Shown: positions 12,401 through 22,910 of the stretch, in pieces | Numbering within the stretch: position 1 is the first letter of the stretch | Layout: each line of letters opens with the position of its first letter | Source: Epiperipatus broadwayi | Lineage: Eukaryota; Onychophora; Udeonychophora; Euonychophora; Peripatidae | Assembly: GCA_028023455.1 (NCBI GenBank) | Contig: JAQFVV010000018.1 | Span: 9,628,771 to 9,692,770 of the forward strand | Reading direction: 5' to 3' | DNA: 64,000 nt | Notes under the pieces: model-generated | Seen by the model: the letters and a program-made list of their open reading frames with translations, nothing else | Database searches by the model: none | What the model was told of the DNA's origin: nothing | Position numbers and translations under genes: made by a program

Positions 12401-13177
12401 CCCAAATTTAAAACATTTCAGTATTTGTTGGTATCATATGATATTTTTTCCAAGTATGTTAAGGTTTACCCAGTGCGGTCTACAAACACCAGAAACGTAA
12501 CTCGGGTTCTTCAGGAAAAACAATTTCAAGAGGTAGGTAAACCCGAAACCATACTTTCCGACCATGGTTCGGCATTCACCTCGAAAGAATGGAAAAACTG
12601 GGTAAAGAAGCAGAATGTAAACCATCGCCTAACATCAATCAGAAACCCACAATCAAACCCGTGCGAGAGAGTCATGAGAGAAATCAGTCGACTTTTTCGC
12701 GCGTGTTTATCAACGGATCACCGGAAGTGGGTAGAGAAACTTCAATATGTCATGGATTGCATCAATCATACCATGAACGAATCCACGGGATTCCCACCCA
12801 CGCGTCTTCACTATGGTAGACCATGCCCGGATATTTTCCCTACGCTATCACCAAAGCGTGAAGTACATATAAATCACAGCACGGATCAAGACATGGCCCG
12901 GCAACAATTGGAGCGCATGGCACAAAATAGAATTAAAAGAGGAGGAAGGCAGCATCACAATTTTAAAAGGGGGGATCAAGTCTGGCTAAGATCTCCACGA
13001 GTCAGTAATGTACCTAGGAAGGAATTCAAAAAATTCTTCCCTCTGTATAGCGGGCCATATGAGATAGTGGACGAATGCCATGAAAACGCTTTTCTACTAG
13101 AAGGGAAGGGTCTACGAGGTATTTACAATGCGAGACAATTAAAGCCTTATATACCTCCTGACCCAGGGAGAACATAG
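9434..13177 (+). CDS. gag-pol: Gag-protease-RT-RNaseH-integrase polyprotein (Ty3/Gypsy)
   Basis: An intact 1247-residue polyprotein of a Ty3/Gypsy retrotransposon that would package, reverse-transcribe and integrate the element. The first in-frame ATG after the upstream stop is at 9434, with A at -3 and G at +4. Domain order by residue: Gag capsid-like region about 1-195 (conserved W residues, WW at about 60); retropepsin with DSGS at D225; reverse transcriptase about 400-640 with LDLTASYWQ and YMDD at 552-555; RNase H about 690-800 with D701 and D768; integrase zinc-binding HHCC about 917-960; catalytic core with D984, D1043 and E1078; then the GPY/F module (SGPYEI) and YNARQLKPY near the end. 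Gag has no CCHC zinc knuckle, and no frameshift separates gag from pol, so all products must come from one precursor. The next family comparison would be with arthropod Gypsy elements that share the NPxSNPxER motif. Confidence 0.96.
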   Translation: MDKSFDPQHLSFKIIDFYGEYWENPHEHVDSLTDAFEITDLDNKQQMAIIQHHLKSVAKDWWTILRGKPRTFEEYRDRLLRTFWGEERQEIALRSLIKECFPAGNRLTLTKFFSQQATKFCSLHTFNWSDSRVIRMIAYNMPQEVRGLMISSQIHTVSEMTKFLETVDQHFISPAPDNSKSQPIKTIHQMTNLISEKENQDHQASYLCPVIEVNIEDNRVTVLIDSGSQASIVSAAWINNLKRTREIMQLPTRPIQFTLANGKKMLSENRQVWLEVKINQRPVGHTFLVMTGLIYDVVLGSDFLAHNDGVIDYEKGRCSFGSEAVDFKIPITQRPDYKSCLVQAVDPAAISKKVQESILTEPRDTDQIGKILKKYEAVFSPTPGEIRGYTHRIRVKEETYVPSKTYPIPFQYRGEVEAQIHQMIEWGIIERGPSPYNNPLVVVKKKNGSLRLCLDARKLNSITIPERDAPPPIQEVLVRLAGKTIFSTLDLTASYWQLNLDPRDRKYTAFRYNGYTHIFKRVPFGLINSGAGLMRCLRQVLSDEIQEHMVCYMDDLVIVSENLQEHLQHLERFLRECREKNITVNLEKSRFAIGEITFLGHIINQHGIKAHPDKIATIENFPTPTKPKQVRSFLGLCNFYHKFYPNFSQETRNLVDLIKKNRKWEWTPFHDKELLHVKKKFLQAVMLHHPNFHRPFYVQTDSSKQGLGAILFQISDTGAHQVIYFSSRALKGAEVHYTTTEQETLAIVWACQKFRQFLLGSQVIIITDHRCLEFLNKSFLTNDRLIRWSLTLQQFRYQVQYCPGRENIVADVLSRHPVPMKIQNPEIKNQPLEVMATTTSSSVETELRNLSYWQNIQYSHIIHDLSKPSDKNQKPQSRYPHFRIEEGTLQTRTKDYSAPWKIVVPNRLRAPIIKHIHQSLGHYGPRKIEEVARRQFYWPGMYHHITSIIRQCDTCATTKAPNKSYAGKIKPVMATRPNEILAIDHYGPLPKFKTFQYLLVSYDIFSKYVKVYPVRSTNTRNVTRVLQEKQFQEVGKPETILSDHGSAFTSKEWKNWVKKQNVNHRLTSIRNPQSNPCERVMREISRLFRACLSTDHRKWVEKLQYVMDCINHTMNESTGFPPTRLHYGRPCPDIFPTLSPKREVHINHSTDQDMARQQLERMAQNRIKRGGRQHHNFKRGDQVWLRSPRVSNVPRKEFKKFFPLYSGPYEIVDECHENAFLLEGKGLRGIYNARQLKPYIPPDPGRT

Positions 13178-13425
13178 AAAACAAACAGTAATTTTGGGAT
13201 AACCCGGTAAACGACCACTATGTTATAAATGTTTCAGATGATGAGTAAAGACCAATGGACATTAATATACAAATGATTGATAAAATGTATCATTCCACAC
13301 CCATGTTTAGGTTCAAACTCTCACCCAGACTGTTCTCCAAAGTCGATCAACTTTGTAATGAAATGTAAGTCAGTAAAATATGTATAAACATTTTTTTTTG
13401 TTATTTTTTTTTAAGTAGGAAGAAA
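13178..13425 (+). other. 3' untranslated part and polypurine tract
   Basis: No ORF follows the pol stop. The last nine bases before the 3' LTR (13417-13425, AGGAAGAAA) are all purines and adjoin the LTR's TG exactly, as expected for the plus-strand primer. T-runs at about 13391-13412 precede it. Confidence 0.8.
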
Positions 13426-16025
13426 TGAAACAGACAGATCGAAGAATCGATCTTAGTTTCATGGTTGTCATTTAAGAACGGTAATTCTAAACCACTATTT
13501 ACCCGCAATGAGACTTTTTCTATTCCAAGCCACATAAATTTTAAGTTATTTATTTTGTGTTTGTTTAAAAAGAATTTAATGTAAAGAGTATGAGTATAAA
13601 TGTCACAAATCATGATGAATAATATTCGTGTGTGTGTGGTTTGTGGATTTATATTAGCTCAATTTAAAAGTTTCAATTGCGTGTATATTTTCTTTAAATT
13701 TTAATTTTGCAAATTATACAAAGTCATTTAAAAATGCTGATCAAAAGTCACATTCCTTTGATCAGTATTTTTAATCAAAATCTTACTTGTACAAAATGTA
13801 TAGAATAATTAATTTGTACTTTGATAAATTAAGATAATGAATTTATATTTTTGTATTCACGAATTCCGATGTAATTGTTTTGTCAATTTAGAATCATGTA
13901 TTAAATTTAAAAATAAATGAAAACCGAACAATGGAAATGAGAAACGTAGAACTCTTATCAAGAAAGGCAAATGCTATTGTATAGTCAAAAATTAGATATT
14001 GCTGGAGGCCGGAAAATCAAAGGAGGCGGAGTCATGAACTAAAACTAGGCAGAAAGGTCAACCGTAGCCATCTTAGATATAAGATAGACACTCTAACTTT
14101 TGACTTGGCTGTGCTTAGATCGTCTCAAGCTACAGCAAAGTAGTTGTTCCAGAGAAATCACTTCAACCGTTATTAAGAAGTTGCCCGGTAAACTGCAATA
14201 ATGATGGGCTAAGTCCAAGAAGCTGATTCCTGTTCTGCCAATTTAAATCTTTCGTACCGCTGATCTGTAATGTTTTCCGTGCTTCCAGTCTTCCAAATTC
14301 CAACATTTAAATTAACCATGCCGTTCTAAGAAATTCAAAATGCGCGCCTACGTTCTTCATACATATCACCGCAAGAAGAAAAGCCGGACGAAGAAAGAAT
14401 GGTAACTTTTGTTACATGAACTTTTTAACTTTCCTCTCAGTAATAATTTTAAATTTAATCTGTTAACCTAATTAATTGCATGTAAATTTCTTGTTTTCCA
14501 TTTGAAAATGTTACACAAAAACCTGTCAGTAAATTTCTTCTCTAATATTTCTGTGCTCTAGTCTTTAGATGATAATTATTAATATTTGTGCCTACTAATA
14601 ATCCATTTGTGAATACATTTATATTTTTACTATTACTTATTTTACAAACAAAACGATGCCAATAATAATATTTCTCAACTCTAATTAAAGTCAGTAAAGT
14701 TTATCTCATAATATTTATTATATTCATTTTAAAAGTAATTTTCTTTTATCGAACTAAAAATTGTTTCATTTATGTTGAGTTGAGAAATATTCAAGTATTT
14801 TTATTGTTTCCTTTACTTTGTCATGATATTTTAATCTACACTCCAAATCTCAAATACTTAAAATAGTCTAAAATTTTATTATATTTTTTTATATATTATT
14901 ACGGAGTAATAATAATAAGTGAATATTTTATTGCTATTATTACCTTCCGAACAATCTGGGGAGTTATGGGTTTCAGAGTGAAATTAATTAATTGTTACTT
15001 TTGCGATCGTTTGATTTCGCCCTGTTATTATTGAATAGTTATATCAGGCTGTTGCGTAGAACATGTTACGGATAGATAAAATGGTTTATATAATTTCGTT
15101 TTAAAATCCACTTCCGATCACTCTTCCTCGATGTTACGGTGGCAATGCCTTTACCTTCGCCTAAGTTGGCGTCTCGTTTTACTACCATATGGAGAGAAAG
15201 AAATTCTTCTCCAGGTAATCTCTTGGATCACCGGGGTTCGAAAATGATCCCGGCTGGTTGTAGTGTCTCGGATCTACTTGGGGGCATTAAGACTTGTCAA
15301 AGTACAAGCCGCCCGGTATTCCGTTCATGCACCGCAAGTTATTATTGTAGTGTACCTTAATCCTTGCAACCATCAGTACATCAGTATTATATATTATATT
15401 TTTATATAAAACCGCCTCCCATTTATCCGTATACGCAATGGTTTGAATCTATTAAATAAAACAACTTAATATAAACTAGTAGTTAAATATTTTAAGTGCT
15501 CCAATTACTCTGATTCTCATATCAACCTGTACAACCATTTAAACACATAAATATTGGCATGAGTTTGTTAATCAGTACAAACCGATTATTGATGACTAGC
15601 AGCAATTTATTATAAAATACATATGAGAGTTTTACCGTACCTGTAAATAATATTATTCAATGCTTTCAATAATTTATTAAAAATTTATCTAACCTAATTT
15701 TGTCTCTCTTGCATTATTACTCTCGACATCTAGTCAATCACCTGCTGTCTGTATCGACAACTTAAATATATACATTAAATTATTAGCCGTACCAATATCC
15801 CGACTATAAGGTATCTATGAAATAGCTGATTGTAGGTAATTTAGTCTGTGTTTTTCGATGAGCTAGTAAAGGGGAAACCCCGTACCGGTAATATTGTCAT
15901 CGGTGGGTCATGCCAGGGTTTTGGGTTTGAATTTAGTTTGCATTTTGGAATTTATTCCTAGACGTGCACTGGGTTTGAATTCGGATTACTGTGTGTGATT
16001 AAGCATGGTGATTTTTACCGGTACA
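13426..16025 (+). repeat. 3' LTR of the young Gypsy element (2600 bp)
   Basis: Aligns end to end with 5413-8015. It is three bases shorter because of a one-T and a two-base deletion. The conserved short open frame lies at 15139-15360 and differs from its partner by one residue (Pro to Ser). It ends ...GGTACA followed by the ATAT duplication. Confidence 0.96.
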
Positions 16026-16029
16026 ATAT
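16026..16029. repeat. Target-site duplication (ATAT), right
   Basis: Second copy of the four bases preceding the 5' LTR, directly after the terminal CA of the 3' LTR. Confidence 0.7.
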
Positions 16030-16870
16030 GTAGACTTGGGAGGGCTTGAAATGGGGAAAAGATACTACTATGTGACATAGTAGGTGAAATGAGATAGTAT
16101 ATAAAACACGCTATTTCAAGATAAAATTTAAATTATTTTGAAACTAAAAAAAACCAGTGCATGAGTACTGAAAACCCCCCAGTGAGCTATATGTAAACTA
16201 ACTGGTAGTAAACATAAAATGTAGAATGGGACTACCAATATTTTAGTTTGGATTGTATATAAGCATATCATTTACTGACATATTTATACACAGATCCTGA
16301 TTTTTATATACTAACATAATTTCAAGACAACTCTAAGCTATTCTCAAATCACTTTATTTATTTCTATTAACTGAAGATTAATTTAATATTAAGAAATTGT
16401 TAAAAATAAGGTTCAGTCATTAACTCTGATTAGTTATGTGATTTCAGAATAGCTTATCATTTATATTTACTGATAGGTAGTTTATATATAGCTCACTGGA
16501 GGTTTTTGATACCACAAACATTATTTTGTCTATATTTAAGCTGCTAAAAGGATATATTTACATCTATTATCTGAAGATTAATTTAATACTAAGAGATTGT
16601 AAAATATAAGACTCAGCCTTTCTCTCTGATTAGTTGTTGTGATGTCAGAATAGCTTATAGTCACCTTGAATTTACATTAGTATATATAAATCATGCTCCG
16701 CATTTAAATATGTCAGTAAATGGTATGCTTATATATAATCAAAGCCAAAATGTAGATGGGCTTATTCTACAATTACTGACAGTTAGTTCACATATATCTC
16801 ACTGGAGGTTTTCAGTATTTCTGAATTATTTCATCTATAACTGACCTGGTAAAAGGTCATATTTACAATT
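16026..16870. repeat. Inverted and direct repeat cluster I
   Basis: Three related modules. Two lie in direct orientation (about 16362-16560 and 16561-16865), both opening with CTGAAGATTAATTTAATA, passing a CAGAATAGCTTAT block and ending with CTCACTGGAGGTTTT. The first part (about 16140-16330) is the same module inverted: CCCCCCAGTGAGCTATATG at about 16175 is the complement of the closing block, and AAGCATATCATTTACTGACATATT at about 16262-16285 mirrors 16707-16730. The result is a foldback structure. No protein similarity was seen. The ATAT duplication of the Gypsy insertion is at its left edge. Confidence 0.75.
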
Positions 16871-17985
16871 AAGAAAATATGTAAATCAATAATTATTTAT
16901 ACAGTGCAGTATCTATACCTAACCAATCAGGCAGAAATAAACTTTCACACATGTGCTGTATTTATACTATATGAATTTTGCATGTACTCACCTGCAAGTA
17001 AGAATTTTAAAAGAACAAGTGAATCATTCAATTTTAGAGCTTATTCATATATAAGCTAACCTCTTACTTACTATGCTTAACTCAGGGCTCAATTATATTG
17101 TGTGCCTAAGAATTCAATTGACAAATGAATTGTACAAAGTTAATTCATATTTCATAGGAGAAACTTTCTCATTTTTAATCACTTGCGATTTTAAATTATA
17201 TTAATTTAAAATCTATGTAAATCAATAATTATTTATCTAGAAAAGTATCTACCTGTAACTAATCAGAGAAAATAAACTTTCATATATGTGCTGTTTATTT
17301 ATATTCTTATGAATTTTACATGCATTCACCTGTAAGTAAGAGTTTTAAAAGAACAAGTGAATCACTTGAGAGAGATTATTCATATATAACCAACCCTTAC
17401 TTACTGTGCTTAATTCAGGGTTTTGTACAATCCATTTGTAAATTGAATACTTAAGTACACAACAAAATCAAGACCTGAGTTAAGCAAGTAAGGGTTGATT
17501 TATATATCAATAAACTCTAAGATCAAGTGATTCACTTATTCTTTTAAAACTCTTACTTACACATGAGTGCTGGTAAAATTTATACAGTATAAATAAACAG
17601 CACACGTGTGAAGGTTTATTTCCTTCTGATTGGTTATAGATAGATACTGTGCTGGATAAATAATTATTGATTTATATAGATTCTAAATTAATATACATTC
17701 AAAATCATAGGTGATTTAAAAATAAGAAAGTTTCTCTCTCCTGTGAATTATAAACCAACTTTGTACAATTCATTTGTCAATTGAATTCTCAGGCACACAA
17801 TAGAATCAAGCACCGAGTTAAGCATAGTAAGTAAGGATTAGTTTATATATGAATAAGCTCTAAGATTAAGAGATTCACTTGTTCTTTTAAAACTCTTACG
17901 TATGGGTGAGTGGGTGTAAAATTCACACAGTATAAATAAACTGTGAATTTATAAGAGTTTATTTCCTTCCGATTGGTTACAACTA
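16871..17985. repeat. Large nested palindrome, repeat cluster II
   Basis: About 1.1 kb organised as two direct units (16871-17205 and 17206-17430) followed by the same two units inverted (17440-17700 and 17701-17985). Shared blocks include ATAATTATTTATxxAGxxxAGTATCTA, GTAAGAGTTTTAAAAGAACAAGTGAATC and TCAATTGACAAATGAATTGTAC with their complements. The centre lies near 17430-17440, where CAACCCTTACTTAC is answered by AGTAAGGGTTG. Similarity between arms is high but imperfect. This is non-coding and resembles a foldback/MITE array more than a classical satellite. Confidence 0.8.
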
Positions 17986-18720
17986 AGAAATTAATATATC
18001 ATTTTTGATGTGTTTTGTTTTTACACATAATATTGTTAGGGAAGATTTTATGTTATTTAACTTTCTCATTTTATTAGAGAGATAGTCATAGAGTAAAATA
18101 TTGTCATGTTCCATAAGAAAGGGAAGAATCCTAAATGCCCTACACATGACTCATATTTGTTAATGTACATGGGGTTGTTTTTTTTTACCAAAAACTAAAA
18201 GAAAAATTCAAATAGTAAATTAGCCTCAGATAGTTATTCCTAAAAAGAAAATTAAAATTACTAATTTATTTTTATCTTCACTGAAACTTGTTTAAATTCA
18301 AATTTCCTTGGATGATAAAAATCAATAAGTTTTAATAATACTGTAGTCAGTTTTGGTTATTCACATACTGATGAAAGTAAAAATTTTCAAGGGTTAGCTA
18401 TATTGCATCACATATGCACATGCTATGTTCATAAAATAATAATAGCTATCATAAAAACATAACTCTAAAGCAATCATATTTTGAACTATAGCATAATGTC
18501 TATACTAAAATCAATGATTTCCCCCTAGTAAATAGTATCTTAACATTCTCTTAAATATTTATAAAATATTGAAATATTACTTTAAAGATTTTTTACTTAT
18601 GTTTTATTATTTTACTACAAAAATATTTAATCTCTCCCTTTTATAGAAACAAGGCATAAAAAATTTGAATTATTATAATATTTCTAATACATTAATTGAA
18701 ATAAAAACTGGTATAAAACT
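17986..18720. other. AT-rich spacer, nothing recognised
   Basis: No coding or repeat signal beyond low-complexity A/T runs. Confidence 0.45.
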
Positions 18721-18880
18721 CTCCATATAGTAATGCCACTTAGTGCCAGAGTAATCAATGGATGCAAGATTTATGGTTAAAATCCCTATCTAGTGCCTAC
18801 TCATCCAATATCTCCAGACTAGTTTCTAGCTTGTAGCTTTCATCAGTGAGGAGCAAGCATAAAAAAATGGTGATCATGTG
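18721..18880. repeat. Fragment of the foldback family of 48.8-49.4 kb
   Basis: Contains the family blocks AGAGTAATCAATGGATGC, TCTAGTGCCTACTCATCC and CTTTCATCAGTGAGGAGC in the same order as the left arm at 48825-48945. A TGATCATGTGATG follows, echoing the CACGTGACC part of that element. It is diverged and lacks the opposite arm. Confidence 0.7.
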
Positions 18881-20280
18881 ATGTTTAGGAGTTTAAATAA
18901 TTGAAATACTCGTGTGAAAGCAAATACATTAGTTTGAACAAATAAAACAATTATTATAATTAATTATATAATAATCATGTTTTAATTAATGTTTTTTTTG
19001 CTACTTATATAATCTACAAAAAATATGTTCATTCATATTTTTGTTTATAGCTTTCTTTTGAATTATCTGCGATATATATAATATTAATTTTAGTGTTCTG
19101 CTATGACTTTGAAAGATTTAAAACTATTGCTTTTTTACATTTTTCGTTAATATATTGATTGAAGAATTAAAAATTATTTATACCCAAAATGAGAAAAGGG
19201 GGCAAATTTTAGTTTATTATGCTCTATGTGCCACTTCAGTACTCAAATGTCACATGACTCCGTAAGCCTCTACCAATATGATAAATAAAAAAGTTTAACA
19301 TGAAGGTTTTATAAGATATATTAATACAACTATTAAAATATGTTTATATTGACAATATATACAATATATTCCATCATCAGATTTTTAATTGGATGGACGG
19401 TTGAAGAGTTGGAGTGTGGAGTAGATTGAAGCCTGTCCATTAAAGTATGAGGTTTGGCTATCTTAATATATATCTGAGCACTTATAGCATATATGTGTAG
19501 AGATGGTAATCTGGGCCAACTGATGATTACTGGTTTAGCATGAAATACGTATATTGGTGATTATTTATCTTTTCGACATATATGTGTTCAAGTGTATCAG
19601 TGTTATGAAATGGTGTGGAGAGTGGTGGGTCGTGTGAAAGTCTGTGCTCATATACCCTATATATTATATACCTTAAACTTTTTTACTTAGTTAATTCACT
19701 TATAACTGGCTTTTTATAACTCTAAGGATTAAAAACTATTTAAATCATCTGATGATTAACTTTTTAATTTGTGTGTATTTTTTCTTTTATTTTTAGCAAA
19801 CTATCAACTTTATTATGCATAAGCTTACAGTTGTATGTATAAACATTTAGCTTTCAGGATTTTTGTCTCTAATAAACAATCATAATTAATTTCCTCAATT
19901 AATTATTTACAAGTCTAAAATATTAAGAGCAATTTCCTGTAACTTTAGAATTTAAAGTATCATCTTTCCTTCTCACTCTTTTCAGAATAAAAGAAGGAAA
20001 CAATAAAGACTAATACATTAACTATTTTCATCTTAAGCGGATTGTTAGTGTGTCCCCCCTCCCCCCCCCCAAAGTTTACCTTTTTTGACAATTCAGGAAT
20101 CAAGGAAGATAAAATTATTCAATATCTACAACTAGTTTTTTATTTGCATCATATTATGAAGTGTTCTTTTTAAATTTATGGTGAAAACATAAACAGTGAG
20201 ATATTAATATAAGTTATATTAAGAAACTGAAAATTAATAAAAAATACCAATAGTGAACAAACTTTATCAGTTGTTAATTA
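18881..20280. other. AT-rich spacer with a poly-C tract
   Basis: No gene recognised. A C-rich run (about 20055-20071) interrupts otherwise AT-rich sequence. Short similarity-free open frames only. Confidence 0.45.
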
Positions 20281-22050
20281 TAAATATTACCTAGTTTATT
20301 TCAGGTGTGAAGAAATAGAATTTTTTTTAGCAAAGTTATATACCAAATGTCTAAATGATAAAGGTGTACCAGATGATTGGAAGAATGCAGTATTAATATT
20401 AATATTTAAAAAAGATGATAAAAAGATATTAGAAATTACAGACCTATCAGCTTTTTATCAGTTTTACACAAAATTTTTACCAAGATAATTACAACTCGTC
20501 TACAGAGAACATTGGATTTCCAACAACCAAGAGAACAAGCTGGATTTAAAAGTGGTTTTAGTACAGTAGATCATATCTAGGTATTGAGAGAAGTTATAGA
20601 AAGGACAAATGAATATGAGTTGCCATTATACTTTGGATTTGTAGATTATGAAAAGACATTTGATTCTATAAACATTTCTTTAGTGATTAAAGCATTATAT
20701 TAGATCATCAAGGTATAGATCCAGGATATTGTCATATTTCAAAGAATATTTATAAAAATGCAACAGCAACAATTAGATTACATAATGATACTGGGAAAGT
20801 CAACATTGAGAAGGGTGTAAGACAGACTGACTCCATATCTTCAAAACTTTTTACAGCAGTGCTGCAAGAAGTATTTTGTGGATTAAAATGGGAAGCTTAA
20901 GGGGTGAAAGTAAATGAAGATTATTTAAGTCAGGGGTCCCCAACCCTATGCCCGCAGGCACCATGGCGCCCGCAGACTATTTTACGTGTGCCTGCCGCTA
21001 TCCAAGCATGATAAAAAATTATTTATCTGATACAAATAAATTTAATTTTTAAAATTTCTTATAAATTATTGTATTATATTGTAATCAAATTGTAGGGCAT
21101 ACTATACTTTTACAGCGTAAAAATATAAACGTTAATTATATATTAAAATTTTATTTTTGAAATAAATATTTTTTTTGCATATTATGTGTATTATTAACAA
21201 TATCCATCTATAAATTTATATTGAAAAAATAAATGGTGCCCACCATCTGGTTGAAAAAAATAAATGGTGCTCGCCACCTGGCCAGTATTATAGAATGTGC
21301 TCTTAAGTGCAAAAAGGTTGGGGACCACTGATTTTAAGTCATTTAGATTTTGCAATTGATGTAGTTGTTTTTGCAAATGCTTTATAGCTGCAGGAAATGT
21401 TGCAGGAGTTATCAGATGAAAGTAGGACTAAAGATACATGTTAAAAAGACTAAAGTAATATTCAATGGATTTTCTCAAAATATGAAAATAAAGATTGATT
21501 GTAATGAGTTAAAAGAAGTTAACAACTACAAATACCTTAGTCAGATTATTAATACAGATGGAAACATAATGGATGAAATTAATCATAGAATTAAACTTGT
21601 TTGGAGTGCTTTGGGTAGAAATAACATGATACCAAAAGGAAATATGCCTATGTGTTTGAAAAGGAAGGTTTTTAATAAATGTGTTATGGATCTAAGACTT
21701 GGACACTTAATAGAAGAGCAATAGAGATTTCAGATCACTCAAAGAAGTATAAAAAGATGCATGTTAGGGGTAACAAAAAGAGATTGAAAATGCAATATAT
21801 GGGTAAGAGAACAAGCAAGTGTTACTGACCTCATTGAAAAAAATTAAAAAACTGAAGTGGAGTTAGCCTGAACATATTGCTAGAAAAGATGATAATAATA
21901 GATGGACATAAAATATATTACAAAAGCATGAATATTAAAAACACAAAGTGGAGTTAGATTTATTATAAATAAAAAATGAAAGAACAAGACTGATGATATA
22001 TCAGACAGATTGGTAAGATTAGTTATTTAATTTAATGGAAGATAGCAAAT
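20281..22050 (+). pseudogene. RTE/BovB-like retrotransposon copy 1 (RT region, decayed)
   Basis: Shifting-frame translation shows an RTE-type reverse transcriptase: AKLYTKCLNDKGVPDDWKNA at about 20330-20390, a QAGFKSGFSTVDHI-like block near 20540-20580, VDYEK-x-FDSI at about 20640-20672, a VNIEKGVRQ-like motif near 20800-20825, and after the hAT insertion the tail with KTKVIFNGFSQ (about 21447), MCLKRKVFNKCV (21650) and an AEHIAR-like block near 21875. Stops and frameshifts are frequent, but 21365-21724 is still open for 119 codons. There is no endonuclease in front, so the copy is 5' truncated or its start is unrecognisable. It is interrupted at 20931-21330. Confidence 0.85.
20931..21330. 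mobile_element. hAT-like non-autonomous element (MITE)
   Basis: Exactly 400 bp bounded by CAGGGGTCCCCAACC and GGTTGGGGACCACTG, terminal inverted repeats that match at 14 of 15 positions. The flanks read ATTTAAGT on the left and ATTTTAAGT on the right: an 8-bp duplication with one extra T, as expected for hAT transposases. The related copy 2 and the continuing RT reading frame show that the element interrupts the RTE sequence. The interior has a GC-rich left shoulder (ATGGCGCCCGCAG) and an internal tandem duplication of about 30 bp (AATAAATGGTGC... at 21229 and 21260). It has no transposase ORF. Confidence 0.85.
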
Positions 22051-22212
22051 GCAAATAATTCATATTTTCACCCCAACTAATTCTTAGTGCAATGAAGAAA
22101 TATGGGATTTTTTTATATCTTTAATGTTATAATTGGTTAAAGATGAAAGTGTTATGGTGATAAAAATAAGAAAGAATATAGTTTGCAGAAGAAAAAAACA
22201 AAACTATATATT

Positions 22213-22500
22213 TAAATAAGATATTATTTTATATAGCGCTATGTTTTATAAACTGTAATATTAATAATCAGCCATAAAGCTAATGCACATGCACTTTGTG
22301 GATTTTAACTATAAATGAAAACTCTCACTTTCCAAACACAAGATAAAGTCTTTGTGAAAAGATAGAATGAATCCATCTATCCTTTCAACCCAAACGTTTA
22401 AGTATGGGCAAATCTTAACTATTTGGAAATGAGAGTGTGAAGATATTAAACAATCACTTTAAATTACCTTTACTATGCCTGAATGAATGACGCTTGCAAA
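22213..22500 (+). repeat. MITE family A, copy 1
   Basis: Begins with ATATTATTTTATATAGCGC, then AATCAGCCATAAAGCTAATG, CACATGCACTTTGTGG and GATAGAATGAATCCATCTATC. The complement of this whole order recurs at 37690-37985, and its left third forms both arms of the hairpin at 40031-40167. It contains an internal dyad (GATAG-AATGAATCCAT-CTATC). Non-coding. Confidence 0.75.
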
Positions 22501-22551
22501 ATTTACTAGAATTTACTAGATGTTATTCTTAGTTGAAATTAAACATATCTA

Positions 22552-22660
22552 AATAAGATATTATGTTATATAGCATTTGGATGTTTTTAAAATGTAATAA
22601 TAATCAGCCATTAAGCTAATGCACATGCACTTTATGAATTATTTTTTTTGAAAAAAATGC
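22552..22660 (+). repeat. MITE family A, partial copy 2
   Basis: Repeats the first ~100 bp of the preceding copy (AAATAAGATATTATGTTATATAGC ... AATCAGCCATTAAGCTAATGCACATGCAC), about 340 bp downstream in the same orientation, then stops in an A/T run. Confidence 0.7.
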
Positions 22661-22910
22661 TAAAGAGTAATGGACATAGAAGCATCCAAATGAAGGTACA
22701 GCAGTTTTGGATTACATTTTGATTAATAAAAAATATGTATTTCAAGCTTGTAATATTCTTGGTAGATTCAATATTGCAAATGATCATCAATTAATGAGAA
22801 GTAAGATATGTGTTAATTCAAAACTAAAGAGATAATAAATATTAAAGAAAACATTACTTGTAATTAATATTCCTCATCTTCAGAAATACTCCAATTAATT
22901 TAAATTAGTA

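Larger units (their letters stand above)
5413..16025 (+). mobile_element. Full-length young Ty3/Gypsy LTR retrotransposon
   Basis: A complete 10.6-kb element: 5' LTR 5413-8015, a 1.4-kb leader with candidate primer-binding site, one gag-pro-pol ORF (9434-13177), a 248-bp 3' untranslated part ending in the purine run AGGAAGAAA (13417-13425), 3' LTR 13426-16025, and an ATAT duplication on both sides. The two LTRs differ by only about six substitutions plus two small indels over 2600 bp (about 0.2-0.3%), and the ORF is uninterrupted. The insertion is therefore recent and may be competent. There is no env-like ORF after pol. The coding part is clearly richer in G+C than the surroundings. The domain order RT-RNaseH-integrase with a GPY/F tail defines Ty3/Gypsy; the clade within it cannot be assigned by eye. 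Confidence 0.96.

Noticed and set aside
9589-12625. Minus-strand and alternate-frame open frames inside gag-pol
   Set aside because: They are shadows of the 1247-residue polyprotein.
16871-17985. CRISPR-like or bacterial repeat array
   Set aside because: Units are hundreds of bases long, inverted and diverged, in an evident animal genome.
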